Part shown: one piece after another, positions 5,625 to 12,779 of the stretch
Position numbering within the stretch: position 1 is the stretch's first letter
Layout: the number at the start of each line of letters is the position of its first letter
Assembly: GCA_021848765.1 (NCBI GenBank)
Contig: JAJZTU010000063.1
Span: 1 to 13,381 of the forward strand
Direction of reading: 5' to 3'
Source: Bacillota bacterium
GTDB taxonomy: Bacteria > Bacillota > GCA-003054495 > Carboxydocellales > JAJZTU01
Length of the DNA stretch: 13,381 nt
The notes under the pieces: generated by a model
Seen by the model: the letters and a program-made list of their open reading frames with translations, nothing else
The model's database searches: none
Told to the model about the DNA's origin: nothing
Made by a program: the position numbers and the translations under genes

Positions 5625-5831
5625 ATACGGCGGTAATGAGCGGGCGTCCGGTTTCCTGGAACTGGCGTCCGCCTATTATACAAGCTGGTTCCCAAATTAA
5701 CACGAGGGGGGATAATATCGGCGCCTGGGGGCCGGTCAGTGACCCGGTACATAAAATGGTCAATGGCGTAGGTCCTCGCTTCGATAGGGAACCGGCTAAC
5801 AAGAAATTCATTAATAAGGGGGAACAAAAGC
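5625..5831 (+). promoter_or_regulatory. 207-nt structured leader before the six-heme cytochrome
   Basis: This gap is far longer than the other two in the operon (54 and 22 nt). A long hairpin at 5640-5672 pairs GCGGGCG with CGTCCGC and CCGGTT with AACTGG, with a one-base bulge and a TCCTGG loop. Further on GCCGGT (5731-5736) can pair with ACCGGC (5791-5796), enclosing 54 nt, and the ribosome binding site (AGGGGG, near 5817-5822) follows. It may be a cis-acting RNA, an mRNA stabiliser or processing site, or an internal promoter region (GATAAT near 5711). No c-di-GMP (GEMM) or cobalamin consensus was recognised. Confidence 0.35.
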
Positions 5832-7115
5832 ATGTCCAGCAAAAGAATCAGCCTAATTCTCGCACTGTCCCTGGCTTTTGTACTGGCTACCGCAGCTACC
5901 GCCTTTGCCGCCCAGAATATCGACCCTGCCGCTGTAAAAGGAGACGGTAAATCTGACTTCCTGGCTACCCCTAAGGATACTTCCGCCGGTTACCCCAATG
6001 GTGTCTACCTGCAAGACCAAAATGGCGATGGAATAGTTGATGAAATTCACTCCAACTACCAGCGCAACACCGATGCTTGTGCCTCCTGCCACGCAACGCA
6101 CACCGCTGTGGGGGCTTCATTGCTGCAGTGGGCTACCGTAACGGAAACCTGCAATGCCTGCCACGATGGTACCGTTGCCCAAACCTATGATGTCATGAAC
6201 GGTAAAATTGCCGCTACCGGTAAGCGGACCTACGGCGGTCTTTTCATGGAAAGTGCTGCTGAAGGAACAAACTCTCTTTCCCGGCACAGTGTCGGAACCG
6301 TTAATATCGGTGCCGCCCCCGGTGGTGCCGGTACCACTGCTGCCAGTGATGCTAACGGCTCCGCTTGGGACAAAGCTTTCGAGTGTACCTCTTGCCACAC
6401 TCCTCACGGTCAAGGCGGTAACTACCGGATACTGAATCCTGATGTTAACGGTCTGGCTATGTTAAACAAAAAAGTGGGCCAAGCTATGACTACCACAGAT
6501 AATCTGGTCTTTAGCTCACCTGACGCCAACTGGATTGCCGGCTATCCTTACAGCAAATCCACCAAGGTTTATGTAAACGGAACTGCCGCAGCAGCCGGTA
6601 CCTACACCATTGACTACAAAAACGGAAAAGTTACCTTTAATGCTCCTCAAACAGGCACTGTAACTGCTGACTATGTACCTGCGATAAAAGTAACTGCTAC
6701 CATAACCGGTAAACTAAGCACCAACGAAGCTGTCAGCTATGGCGAAGGCTTTAACAAATTCTGCGGCGCCTGTCATACTGACTACAACACCGCTGCCGCT
6801 ATGGCCAGTGGTTCCGGCGAAGCTCTAACCGGTACCTATCACGAGGCTTACCGTCACCAGGTAGGTAACAATTGGGGCCGCTCCGTATCCGGCCTGAAGT
6901 TCGAGAAGGAAGATACCAGTAAGGCCATCTCTTGTTTGACCTGCCACGTTGCTCACGGTACTGACCAGCAATGGTGGACTGACTGGAAGGGCACTTCCGG
7001 TTGGGCCGGCCAGGTTTCCGGTGAGAATGCGGGTTCCTCTGCCCTGAAGCGCCTGCCTAACATGAGTACTTGCGAAGCTTGCCATTCTAAGGGCCTGGGT
7101 AACTACAGCTACTAA
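5832..7115 (+). CDS. Secreted six-heme c-type cytochrome with beta-sandwich-like insert
   Basis: A typical signal peptide (residues 1-26/27, ending TAFA-AQ) precedes a 400-residue mature protein with no membrane anchor, LPXTG or SLH motif. Six CXXCH sites start at residues 83, 107, 185, 311, 368 and 414. Three are of the form CXXCH-X2-H (CASCHATH, CTSCHTPH, CLTCHVAH), the paired-cytochrome pattern. Seven further histidines (73, 90, 152, 192, 337, 342, 375) are enough to give all six hemes bis-histidine ligation. Residues about 240-290 between hemes 3 and 4 lack hemes and look like an Ig-like strand-rich domain (VYVNGTAAAAGTYTIDYKNGKVTF). Heme count and length resemble the Geobacter nanowire cytochrome OmcS, but no homology could be shown by eye. 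It is probably the exported carrier of this operon. A terminator follows. Confidence 0.92.
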   Translation: MSSKRISLILALSLAFVLATAATAFAAQNIDPAAVKGDGKSDFLATPKDTSAGYPNGVYLQDQNGDGIVDEIHSNYQRNTDACASCHATHTAVGASLLQWATVTETCNACHDGTVAQTYDVMNGKIAATGKRTYGGLFMESAAEGTNSLSRHSVGTVNIGAAPGGAGTTAASDANGSAWDKAFECTSCHTPHGQGGNYRILNPDVNGLAMLNKKVGQAMTTTDNLVFSSPDANWIAGYPYSKSTKVYVNGTAAAAGTYTIDYKNGKVTFNAPQTGTVTADYVPAIKVTATITGKLSTNEAVSYGEGFNKFCGACHTDYNTAAAMASGSGEALTGTYHEAYRHQVGNNWGRSVSGLKFEKEDTSKAISCLTCHVAHGTDQQWWTDWKGTSGWAGQVSGENAGSSALKRLPNMSTCEACHSKGLGNYSY

Positions 7116-7157
7116 GTTTTCAAGTTAACAGATAGTTTCAGGCAAGTTATCGTCCGG

Positions 7158-7183
7158 GGGGAGCCTTTTAAGGCTCCCCTTTT
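7158..7183 (+). terminator. Intrinsic terminator of the cytochrome operon
   Basis: GGGGAGCC (7158-7165) pairs perfectly with GGCTCCCC (7172-7179) around TTTTAA, followed by TTTTGATT. It lies 42 nt after the six-heme cytochrome stop and separates the operon from topB. Confidence 0.85.
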
Positions 7184-7217
7184 GATTCTCACTAATTTAA
7201 TAGAGATTGAATTGTGT

Positions 7218-7238
7218 TATAATAATAATATTCGACAA
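7218..7238 (+). promoter_or_regulatory. topB promoter core with Spo0A-box-like TTCGACAA at the start site
   Basis: A perfect -10 (TATAAT, 7218-7223) has only a weak -35 (TTTAAT at 16 bp). TTCGACAA (7231-7238), the reverse of TTGTCGAA, covers the predicted transcription start. A Spo0A box at or after the start site is the layout of repressed promoters such as abrB (family knowledge). Repression here is inferred. Confidence 0.4.
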
Positions 7239-7263
7239 GCACCATGAGAGTTGAGGGGATTAA

Positions 7264-9342
7264 ATGAAAGCGCTTGTACTGGCTGAAAAGCCCAGTGTGG
7301 CCAGGGAAATCGCCAGGGTGCTGCACTGCAACAGCAAACAAAAAGGCTATCTGGAGGGGTCCCAGTATGTGGTGACCTGGGCTTTGGGCCATTTGGTTAC
7401 TCTTGCCGAACCTGAGGACTATAACCAAAACTACAAGGAGTGGCGCCTGGAGGACTTACCCATAGCGCCGGCCGCCATGAAATTAAAAGTAATCAGGCAG
7501 ACCTCCCACCAGTTTCAGGTTGTGAGAAATTTAATGAACCGGGGAGATATCAAGGAGCTGGTTATTGCCACTGATGCCGGACGGGAAGGAGAATTAGTGG
7601 CCAGATGGATTATGGCTCTGGCTAACTGGAAGAAACCATTTAAGCGTTTATGGATTTCCTCCCAAACTGACAAAGCCATCAGGGAGGGTTTTGCTAATTT
7701 AAAAGCCGGGAACGCCTACAATAATCTCTATGATGCGGCTGTGTGCCGGGCGGAGGCAGACTGGCTAATCGGCCTGAACGTGACCCGGGCTTTAACCTGT
7801 AAGTTCAATGCCCAGCTAAGCGCCGGCAGAGTGCAGACTCCCACTCTGGCCATGATGGTCAACCGGGAAGCCGAAATCCAGCAATTTGTCCCGGTGGATT
7901 ATTGGACCATCAGGGTGGATTTTGGGGATTATTTTGGCGATTGGCGGAATCAGGCCGGGAACAGCCGGCTCTTCAATTACGCCCAGGCCGAGGCAATTGC
8001 CGCCAAGGTCAAGGGCCATCCGGGAATAATTAAGGACATCCGGATGGAAGGCAAAAGTGAACCCCCTCCCCTGGCCTACGATCTGACGGAATTGCAGCGG
8101 GATGCTAACCGGAGATACGGTTATTCTGCCCAAAAAACTTTGTCCATTCTTCAGGACTTATATGAACAGCATAAACTGGTTACTTACCCGCGGACAGACT
8201 CCAGATTCATCAGCTCGGATATTGTGCCGACTCTCCCGGAAAGATTGAAAAACATTGCTGTCGGACCCTATGCAGAACTCGTAAAGCCCCTCTTGCAAAA
8301 AACTTTAACTCCGACCAAACGCTTTGTTGACAACAGCAGGGTTTCTGACCATCATGCCATCATCCCTACCGAGCAGCCCCTAAAGTTAACGGCCTTGAAT
8401 GCCGAGGAAAGAAACCTTTATGATTTAATTGCCAGGCGGTTTATCGCTGTTTTGTACCCTCCCTACCGCTATGACCAAACTACCCTGGTCACGGAAGTCA
8501 ATGGTGAGGGTTTTTACTCCCAGGGCAAAGTGGTCAAAGACCGGGGTTGGCGGGCCGTAACCTCTAAACCGGTGGAAAAAGAAGACCATAACGAGGAGGC
8601 CCTGCCTGAGCAGACGCTGAGCTTAGCCCACAAAGGTGAGCAAAAACAGGTAAAATCCTGCAAGGTCAACAAAGCAAAAACCAAACCGCCTGCCCGTTAT
8701 ACCGAAGCAACACTGCTCACAGCAATGGAAAACCCCGGCAAGTTTATTGCGGACGAGGAGCTGCGGGAATCCGTAAAACAAAGCGGCCTGGGCACACCGG
8801 CAACCCGGGCGGAAATTATTGAAAAGCTGCTTTATACCAATTATATTGAGCGGCAGGGCAAAGAACTGGTTCCCACCTCCAAAGGTATCCAGCTAATCAA
8901 ACTGGTTGCCCCTGCCTTAAAAAGTCCTGAACTAACCGCCCAATGGGAACAAAACCTTGCTAATATTGCCCAAGGCAAGGGCAGAAAAGCTGACTTTATG
9001 TCCGGCATCAGGCAGAATGCCGTAGAATTGGTTAAAAGCGTCATCGCAGACACGACCGAATATAAGCCGGACAACATTTCCAAAACCAAGTGTCCTGCTT
9101 GCAGCAAGTTCATGCTGTTGGTGAACGGCAAACGGGGGAAAATGCTGCTCTGCCCTGACCGGGCCTGCGGGCACAGGCAGCCGGAAAAACAAGCTGATTC
9201 CGGCTTTACCAGGAATTCCAAACACGCCAGCAGGGTTAACCAGAAATTAATTGCCCAGTACAGTGACCAAGGTTCCATCGGCAATAATTTAGGCGATCTG
9301 TTGAAAGCAGCGTTAGCAAAACAAGAACCGCCGGAACATTAA
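7264..9342 (+). CDS. topB: DNA topoisomerase III (type IA)
   Basis: The 692-residue protein relaxes and decatenates DNA through a covalent 5'-phosphotyrosine. The Toprim domain (1-140) shows MKALVLAEKPSVAREIARVL with catalytic E8 and ATDAGREGE (102-110), the form usual in Firmicute TopB with Gly in place of the second acidic residue of DXD. R189 in SAGRVQTPTLAM lies in the conserved core. The active tyrosine is Y308 in TYPRTDSRF. Later core motifs are SDHHAIIPTE, RYTEATLLTAMENPGKF and GLGTPATRAEIIEKL. The C-terminus carries a four-cysteine zinc site (C610, C613, C630, C635) and a short basic tail. The ATG has GAGGGG upstream. The next gene begins 19 nt after the stop and is probably co-transcribed. 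Length and motifs are normal for the family. Confidence 0.95.
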   Translation: MKALVLAEKPSVAREIARVLHCNSKQKGYLEGSQYVVTWALGHLVTLAEPEDYNQNYKEWRLEDLPIAPAAMKLKVIRQTSHQFQVVRNLMNRGDIKELVIATDAGREGELVARWIMALANWKKPFKRLWISSQTDKAIREGFANLKAGNAYNNLYDAAVCRAEADWLIGLNVTRALTCKFNAQLSAGRVQTPTLAMMVNREAEIQQFVPVDYWTIRVDFGDYFGDWRNQAGNSRLFNYAQAEAIAAKVKGHPGIIKDIRMEGKSEPPPLAYDLTELQRDANRRYGYSAQKTLSILQDLYEQHKLVTYPRTDSRFISSDIVPTLPERLKNIAVGPYAELVKPLLQKTLTPTKRFVDNSRVSDHHAIIPTEQPLKLTALNAEERNLYDLIARRFIAVLYPPYRYDQTTLVTEVNGEGFYSQGKVVKDRGWRAVTSKPVEKEDHNEEALPEQTLSLAHKGEQKQVKSCKVNKAKTKPPARYTEATLLTAMENPGKFIADEELRESVKQSGLGTPATRAEIIEKLLYTNYIERQGKELVPTSKGIQLIKLVAPALKSPELTAQWEQNLANIAQGKGRKADFMSGIRQNAVELVKSVIADTTEYKPDNISKTKCPACSKFMLLVNGKRGKMLLCPDRACGHRQPEKQADSGFTRNSKHASRVNQKLIAQYSDQGSIGNNLGDLLKAALAKQEPPEH

Positions 9343-9361
9343 AAGTACAAAGGAGAACACA

Positions 9362-10498
9362 ATGGCCAAAATTGAGTTGATTGCTACAGCTGCCTTTGGC
9401 CTGGAGGCCGTGGTAGCACGTGAGCTGCGGCAACTGGGTTACGAAGAGGCAGTCGTAGAAAACGGAAAAGTAACCTTTACAGCCGATGAGCCGGCAATTT
9501 GCCGCACCAATCTGTGGCTGCGCACTGCTGACCGGGTGCTGCTCAAGGTCGGGGAATTTAAAGCTACCTCTTTTGAAGAGCTTTTTGAACAGACCAAGGC
9601 CCTCCCCTGGCCGGACTGGCTTCCGGAAGATGCCAATTTTCCGGTCGAGGGCAAGTCCATCAATTCCCAGTTGCACAGTGTCCCTGACTGCCAGGCCATA
9701 GTGAAAAAGGCGGTCGTGGAAAAGCTGAAACAAAAATATAAGCGGTCCTGGTTTGAGGAGAAAGGGCCCCGCTACACTATCGAAGTTGCCCTGCTCAAAG
9801 ATACCGCCACTTTGACCATCGATACCAGCGGCGCCGGCCTGCATAAACGCGGCTACCGTAAACTGGCCGCCCGGGCTCCGTTGAAGGAAACCCTGGCTGC
9901 CGCCATGGTTTTGCTCAGCCGCTGGAACCCGGACCGGGTGCTGATTGATCCATTTTGCGGCTCCGGGACCATTCCCATTGAGGCCGCCCTGATTGGGTTA
10001 AACATCGCACCCGGCCTGTACCGCGACTTTGCCGCCGGCAACTGGCCTAACCTGCCGCAGATGTGGTGGCAGCAGGCCCGGGAAGAGGCTGAAAGCCTGA
10101 TTGAGAACGAACGCACCCTGCGGATCATCGGTACGGATAGCGATGATGAGGTGCTCAGCCTGGCCCGCTATCACGCGCGTCAAGCTAAAGTGGAAGGGCA
10201 GATTCACTTCCAGAGGCAGCCTTTGGCACAAATGCGCTCCCAGGCTAAATACGGTTACGTAATCGGCAACCCGCCCTATGGCGAGCGCCTTGGTGAGCTT
10301 CGTGAAGCGGAGGCACTGTATAAAGAAATGCGTCAGGTCTTCGGAGCTTTGGATACCTGGTCATTTTACATAATTACCTCCCACCCCAGGTTTGAACAAC
10401 TTTTCGGGCGCCGGGCGGATAAAAAGCGTAAATTATATAACGGGCGCATCCAGTGCAACTTCTACCAGTTCTTTGGCCCGAAGCCACCCAGGCCCTAA
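9362..10498 (+). CDS. rlmL: THUMP-domain class I SAM-dependent RNA methyltransferase (RlmL/YpsC type)
   Basis: This 378-residue enzyme probably makes N2-methylguanosine in 23S rRNA, as RlmL and the Bacillus YpsC family do. Residues 1-60 are the ferredoxin-like N-terminal part, 61-160 the THUMP RNA-binding domain ending in DTSGAGLHKRGYR, and 165-375 the Rossmann methyltransferase. DPFCGSGT (196-203) binds S-adenosylmethionine, GTDSDDE (257-263) contacts the ribose, and NPPYGER (303-309) is the catalytic motif of N-methyltransferases acting on exocyclic amines. It lacks the second methyltransferase domain (RlmK) fused in E. coli RlmL, as expected in Firmicutes. AAAGGAG lies 7 nt before the ATG. 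The symbol is given at family level; the exact target base is not proven. Confidence 0.9.
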   Translation: MAKIELIATAAFGLEAVVARELRQLGYEEAVVENGKVTFTADEPAICRTNLWLRTADRVLLKVGEFKATSFEELFEQTKALPWPDWLPEDANFPVEGKSINSQLHSVPDCQAIVKKAVVEKLKQKYKRSWFEEKGPRYTIEVALLKDTATLTIDTSGAGLHKRGYRKLAARAPLKETLAAAMVLLSRWNPDRVLIDPFCGSGTIPIEAALIGLNIAPGLYRDFAAGNWPNLPQMWWQQAREEAESLIENERTLRIIGTDSDDEVLSLARYHARQAKVEGQIHFQRQPLAQMRSQAKYGYVIGNPPYGERLGELREAEALYKEMRQVFGALDTWSFYIITSHPRFEQLFGRRADKKRKLYNGRIQCNFYQFFGPKPPRP

Positions 10499-10524
10499 CT
10501 TCTATTCTTTTTTTGCATATCCAA

Positions 10525-10559
10525 AAGAAGCCAGTTTACCCGGAAGGCATTGGCTTTTT
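10525..10559 (+). terminator. Weak terminator-like hairpin after the methyltransferase gene
   Basis: AAGAAGCCAG (10525-10534) can pair with TTGGCTTTTT (10550-10559) with two G-U pairs, around a 15-nt loop. The T-run is part of the stem, and the right arm doubles as the -35 of the next promoter. Efficiency is doubtful. Confidence 0.35.
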
Positions 10560-10578
10560 ATCGACATTAGTTTATAAT
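10550..10578 (+). promoter_or_regulatory. Sigma-A promoter of the MFS exporter gene
   Basis: TTGGCT (10550-10555) and a perfect TATAAT (10573-10578) are 17 bp apart. The predicted start near 10585 leaves a leader of about 60 nt. The promoter sits within the tail of the preceding hairpin, so the exporter is probably a separate unit. Confidence 0.6.
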
Positions 10579-10644
10579 TAAACCCAGAGACAGGCACTCA
10601 TCATTAACGAGCGATTACTTGATTACAGAAGGAGCTTTAGCGCG

Positions 10645-12108
10645 ATGCGTGAGACAAAGCTGACTACAGCGAACCGGCAAAAATGGTTAATTCTCTCCAC
10701 CACTTGCCTGGGGGCCTTTATGGCCACTCTGGACGCCAGTATCGTCAATATTGCGATGCCCAAAATCACGGAGTACTTTCATGCTCCCCTGGCCAGCGTG
10801 GAATGGGTGGTCTTAATCTACCTGCTCTTAATCAGCAGTTTACTGTTGACCTATGGACGCCTGGGGGATATGTATGGTCATAAGCCTATTTATGTATACG
10901 GGTTTGCCATCTTCACCCTGGCCTCTGCCTTGAACAGCCTGGCTCCGACTATCGGTTTTCTAATTGGCTCCCGCGCTTTACAGGCCCTGGGCGCCGGCAT
11001 GCTCATGGCCGTAGTCCAGGCCATTATAGCGGATAACTTTAACCCTTCTGAACGCGGACGGGCCATAGGTATCCAGGCCATGTCCGTCTCCCTGGGGCTG
11101 GCCACCGGACCTGCTATTGGCGGTTTCCTGGTCAGCCAGTTTGGCTGGCAGGCAATATTTTCGGTTAACATTCCCATTGGGATTGCAGGCACTGTCTGGG
11201 CCTGGCGGGTTTTGCCCCACCGTAAAGGTAAGCCCCAGAAATTCGATATTTCCGGGGCGCTAACCATTTTTGTGGCCCTGACAACTTTCCTGCTGGCTAT
11301 GAGCCATGGCGAAAGTTGGGGCTGGCAATCCCCCCTTGTAACCGGACTGTTTACCGCCGCCCTTGCTTGCTTCCTCCTCTTCCTTTTTATCGAAAACCGG
11401 ATTGATTATCCCATGGTCCGCCTGGAACTTTTTAAGAACCGCCTCTTTGCGGCGGCAAATGTTGCGGCAGCACTTAATTATCTTACTCAGTATGCGGTCG
11501 TCTTTTTAATGCCCTTTTACCTGGACAACCTCCTGCACCTGCCGCCCAATAAAGCCGGCTTGGTTATGACCTCTTTTCCATTGGTAATGATGCTCACCGC
11601 TCCCATAAGCGGTACCCTTTCCGACCGTATCGGTTCCCGTACCTTAACCTCAATTGGTATGGGCATTATTGCCGTGGGCGTGCTTATTTTGAGTATTACC
11701 CGGATGACCGGAAACCTCACCCCGGTTATCCTTGGGCTGGGCTTAGTCGGCCTGGGTACCGGCCTCTTCCTTTCACCCAATAATAATGCTATCATGGGTA
11801 GTGTGCCCAAAAACCAAACCGGTATCGGGTCCGGGATGCTTGCTACCATGCGCAACCTCGGCCAGGTTCTGGGAGTAGCGGTAAGCGGTGCGGTCTTCAG
11901 CAACCGGCTGGCCGCCTATTCCGCCCACCTTCATTCCATAAACTATAACCAAAAACTTGTCTATGAACAGAGCTTCCTCTGGGCACTGCGCGACGCTTAT
12001 TTGGTAGCCATGGCTGTAGCACTCCTGGGTATGCTCATTTCCATGGTGCGGGGTAACCTTACTGAGACGACTTCTGAAATGACAGCTAGCCAGGCAAAAT
12101 GCTCCTGA
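10645..12108 (+). CDS. 14-helix MFS drug:H+ antiporter, DHA2 family (EmrB/QacA)
   Basis: This 487-residue membrane protein should export toxic or amphipathic compounds in exchange for protons. Family marks are LDASIVNIAMP in helix 1 (motif D1, D30), GRLGDMYGHK at 71-80 after helix 2 (motif A), a GSRALQALGAGML stretch (motif B, R110) and GLATGPAIGG at 151-160 (motif C of antiporters). A second motif A-like segment, GTLSDRIGSR, starts the second half. Hydrophobic segments are consistent with 14 helices, and the length is normal. AAGGAG lies 12 nt before the ATG. No regulator gene adjoins it, so its inducer and substrate are unknown. It is monocistronic by context, with its own promoter and a 211-nt gap after it. 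Confidence 0.92.
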   Translation: MRETKLTTANRQKWLILSTTCLGAFMATLDASIVNIAMPKITEYFHAPLASVEWVVLIYLLLISSLLLTYGRLGDMYGHKPIYVYGFAIFTLASALNSLAPTIGFLIGSRALQALGAGMLMAVVQAIIADNFNPSERGRAIGIQAMSVSLGLATGPAIGGFLVSQFGWQAIFSVNIPIGIAGTVWAWRVLPHRKGKPQKFDISGALTIFVALTTFLLAMSHGESWGWQSPLVTGLFTAALACFLLFLFIENRIDYPMVRLELFKNRLFAAANVAAALNYLTQYAVVFLMPFYLDNLLHLPPNKAGLVMTSFPLVMMLTAPISGTLSDRIGSRTLTSIGMGIIAVGVLILSITRMTGNLTPVILGLGLVGLGTGLFLSPNNNAIMGSVPKNQTGIGSGMLATMRNLGQVLGVAVSGAVFSNRLAAYSAHLHSINYNQKLVYEQSFLWALRDAYLVAMAVALLGMLISMVRGNLTETTSEMTASQAKCS

Positions 12109-12246
12109 TTAGATTTTTAAAGGATTAAAAAATTCCAGGCAAAAGCCCATCCGGTTTAATACCAGAGTCATAAAAGCAGCCAGGCTGGTTACGAACAGGA
12201 ATTAGCAATTATTATCTATATGTTAAGCCAATTCACTTCTAAAAAC
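12109..12246. other. Gap between exporter and cold-shock genes, no gene seen
   Basis: The stretch is AT-rich with no convincing ORF on either strand. A weak hairpin just after the exporter stop (ATTTTTAA with TTAAAAAAT) may act as a poor terminator. CAGCCAGGCTG (12177-12187) is an 11-nt palindrome of no clear role. The remaining part leads into the cold-shock promoter. Confidence 0.4.
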
Positions 12247-12276
12247 TTGCTATTTAGGAAACAATGATGGTATAAT
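12247..12276 (+). promoter_or_regulatory. Sigma-A promoter of the cold-shock gene
   Basis: TTGCTA (12247-12252) and a perfect TATAAT (12271-12276) are 18 bp apart. The predicted start near 12283 leaves a leader of only about 36 nt, so the long thermosensing leader of E. coli cspA is absent. Confidence 0.75.
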
Positions 12277-12319
12277 CAATTATTCGCCTCAAGCAGAGGT
12301 AATTTTAGGAGGTTGCAAA

Positions 12320-12517
12320 ATGCAAGGTAAAGTAAAATGGTTCAATGCAGAAAAAGGTTTTGGGTTTATTGAGACCGCAGAAGGAAACGATGTATTCGTT
12401 CACTTCTCCGCTATTCAGACGGATGGTTTCAAAAGCCTTGAAGAAGGCCAAAGCGTCGAATTCGACGTTGTTGAGGGAAACCGTGGCCCTCAAGCCTCTA
12501 ATGTAGTTAAATTATAA
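12320..12517 (+). CDS. csp: Cold-shock domain RNA chaperone (CspA family)
   Basis: The 65-residue protein is a single OB-fold cold-shock domain. It has the RNA-binding motifs KGFGFIE (RNP1, residues 12-18) and DVFVHFSAI (RNP2, 24-32), the opening MQGKVKWFNAEKG, and the conserved GPQASNV close. It binds single-stranded RNA and DNA and melts secondary structure. AGGAGG lies 7 nt before the ATG. The short leader and strong promoter suggest constitutive, high expression rather than strict cold induction. It is monocistronic: a perfect terminator follows 44 nt later. An AT-rich stem-loop (TAAAAGAA/TTCTTTTA, 12520-12538) follows the stop and may protect the 3' end. Confidence 0.95.
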   Translation: MQGKVKWFNAEKGFGFIETAEGNDVFVHFSAIQTDGFKSLEEGQSVEFDVVEGNRGPQASNVVKL

Positions 12518-12561
12518 GATAAAAGAATTTTTCTTTTAGATATAATTTACAGGCTTTCTGC

Positions 12562-12595
12562 AAAAAACAGCCGGCAATTGCCGGCTGTTTTTTTT
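12562..12595 (+). terminator. Perfect palindromic terminator, probably bidirectional
   Basis: Positions 12562-12593 are a flawless 32-nt palindrome: six A, CAGCCGGC, a central AATT, GCCGGCTG and T residues (eight on the plus strand, 12588-12595). It ends the cold-shock transcript and, read leftward, would equally end the transcript of the 10-codon minus-strand ORF that stops at its edge. Confidence 0.92.
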
Positions 12596-12626
12596 AATCC
12601 CTTAGATTGCCTCGAAATTGAAGCAT
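12594..12626 (-). CDS. Candidate 10-codon ORF (MLQFRGNLRD) with ideal ribosome binding site
   Basis: On the minus strand AAGGAGG (12638-12632) lies five bases before an ATG at 12626-12624, followed by ten codons and TAA at 12596-12594. The stop abuts the terminator palindrome, so ribosome binding site, ORF and terminator form a compact unit. Upstream a weak promoter may exist (TTGGGG, 17 bp, TAACAA). A secreted pheromone is unlikely, as the peptide is basic and short without a hydrophobic leader; a regulatory leader or toxin-like micropeptide is possible. It could also be chance. No known family was recognised. Confidence 0.4.
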   Translation of the reverse strand: MLQFRGNLRD

Positions 12627-12720
12627 GGTGTCCTCCTTCCATTTGTTATGTAAAGTTGTAATATGCCCCAATAATGCTCATTAAGGCAGTTTCGCCCGGT
12701 AAACGAACTCGCGGTAGGGG

Positions 12721-12726
12721 TATAAT
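12721..12726 (+). promoter_or_regulatory. Likely -10 of the P-loop kinase gene
   Basis: A perfect TATAAT preceded by GGGG lies 54 nt before the ATG at 12780. No -35 near TTGACA is seen at 16-18 bp; GTAAAC at 16 bp is the closest. The GGGTAT overlap recalls sigma-B-type -10 boxes, but the matching -35 is absent. Confidence 0.45.
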
Positions 12727-12779
12727 ATAAATGCGCCATAACCTTTAAGGGTTAAATATTTATTTTAGGGTGGTAACCA

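Noticed and set aside
5625..5831. GEMM (c-di-GMP) or cobalamin riboswitch
   Set aside because: None of the conserved core strings of these classes could be found; only generic stems are visible.
5636..5950. 104-codon plus-strand ORF
   Set aside because: It lacks a ribosome binding site, overlaps the signal-peptide coding region of the six-heme cytochrome in another frame, and resembles no family.
7567..7590. Loss of an acidic catalytic residue in TopB (DAGRE instead of DXDRE)
   Set aside because: This is the usual form in Firmicute TopB proteins, not a defect.
12177..12187. CAGCCAGGCTG palindrome as operator or terminator
   Set aside because: The one-base loop cannot form an RNA hairpin and it is far from a promoter element; chance is adequate.
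12195..12203. Second sigma-H -35-like AGGA element
   Set aside because: The 9-mer ACAGGAATT fits, but no GAAT box follows at 11-12 bases.
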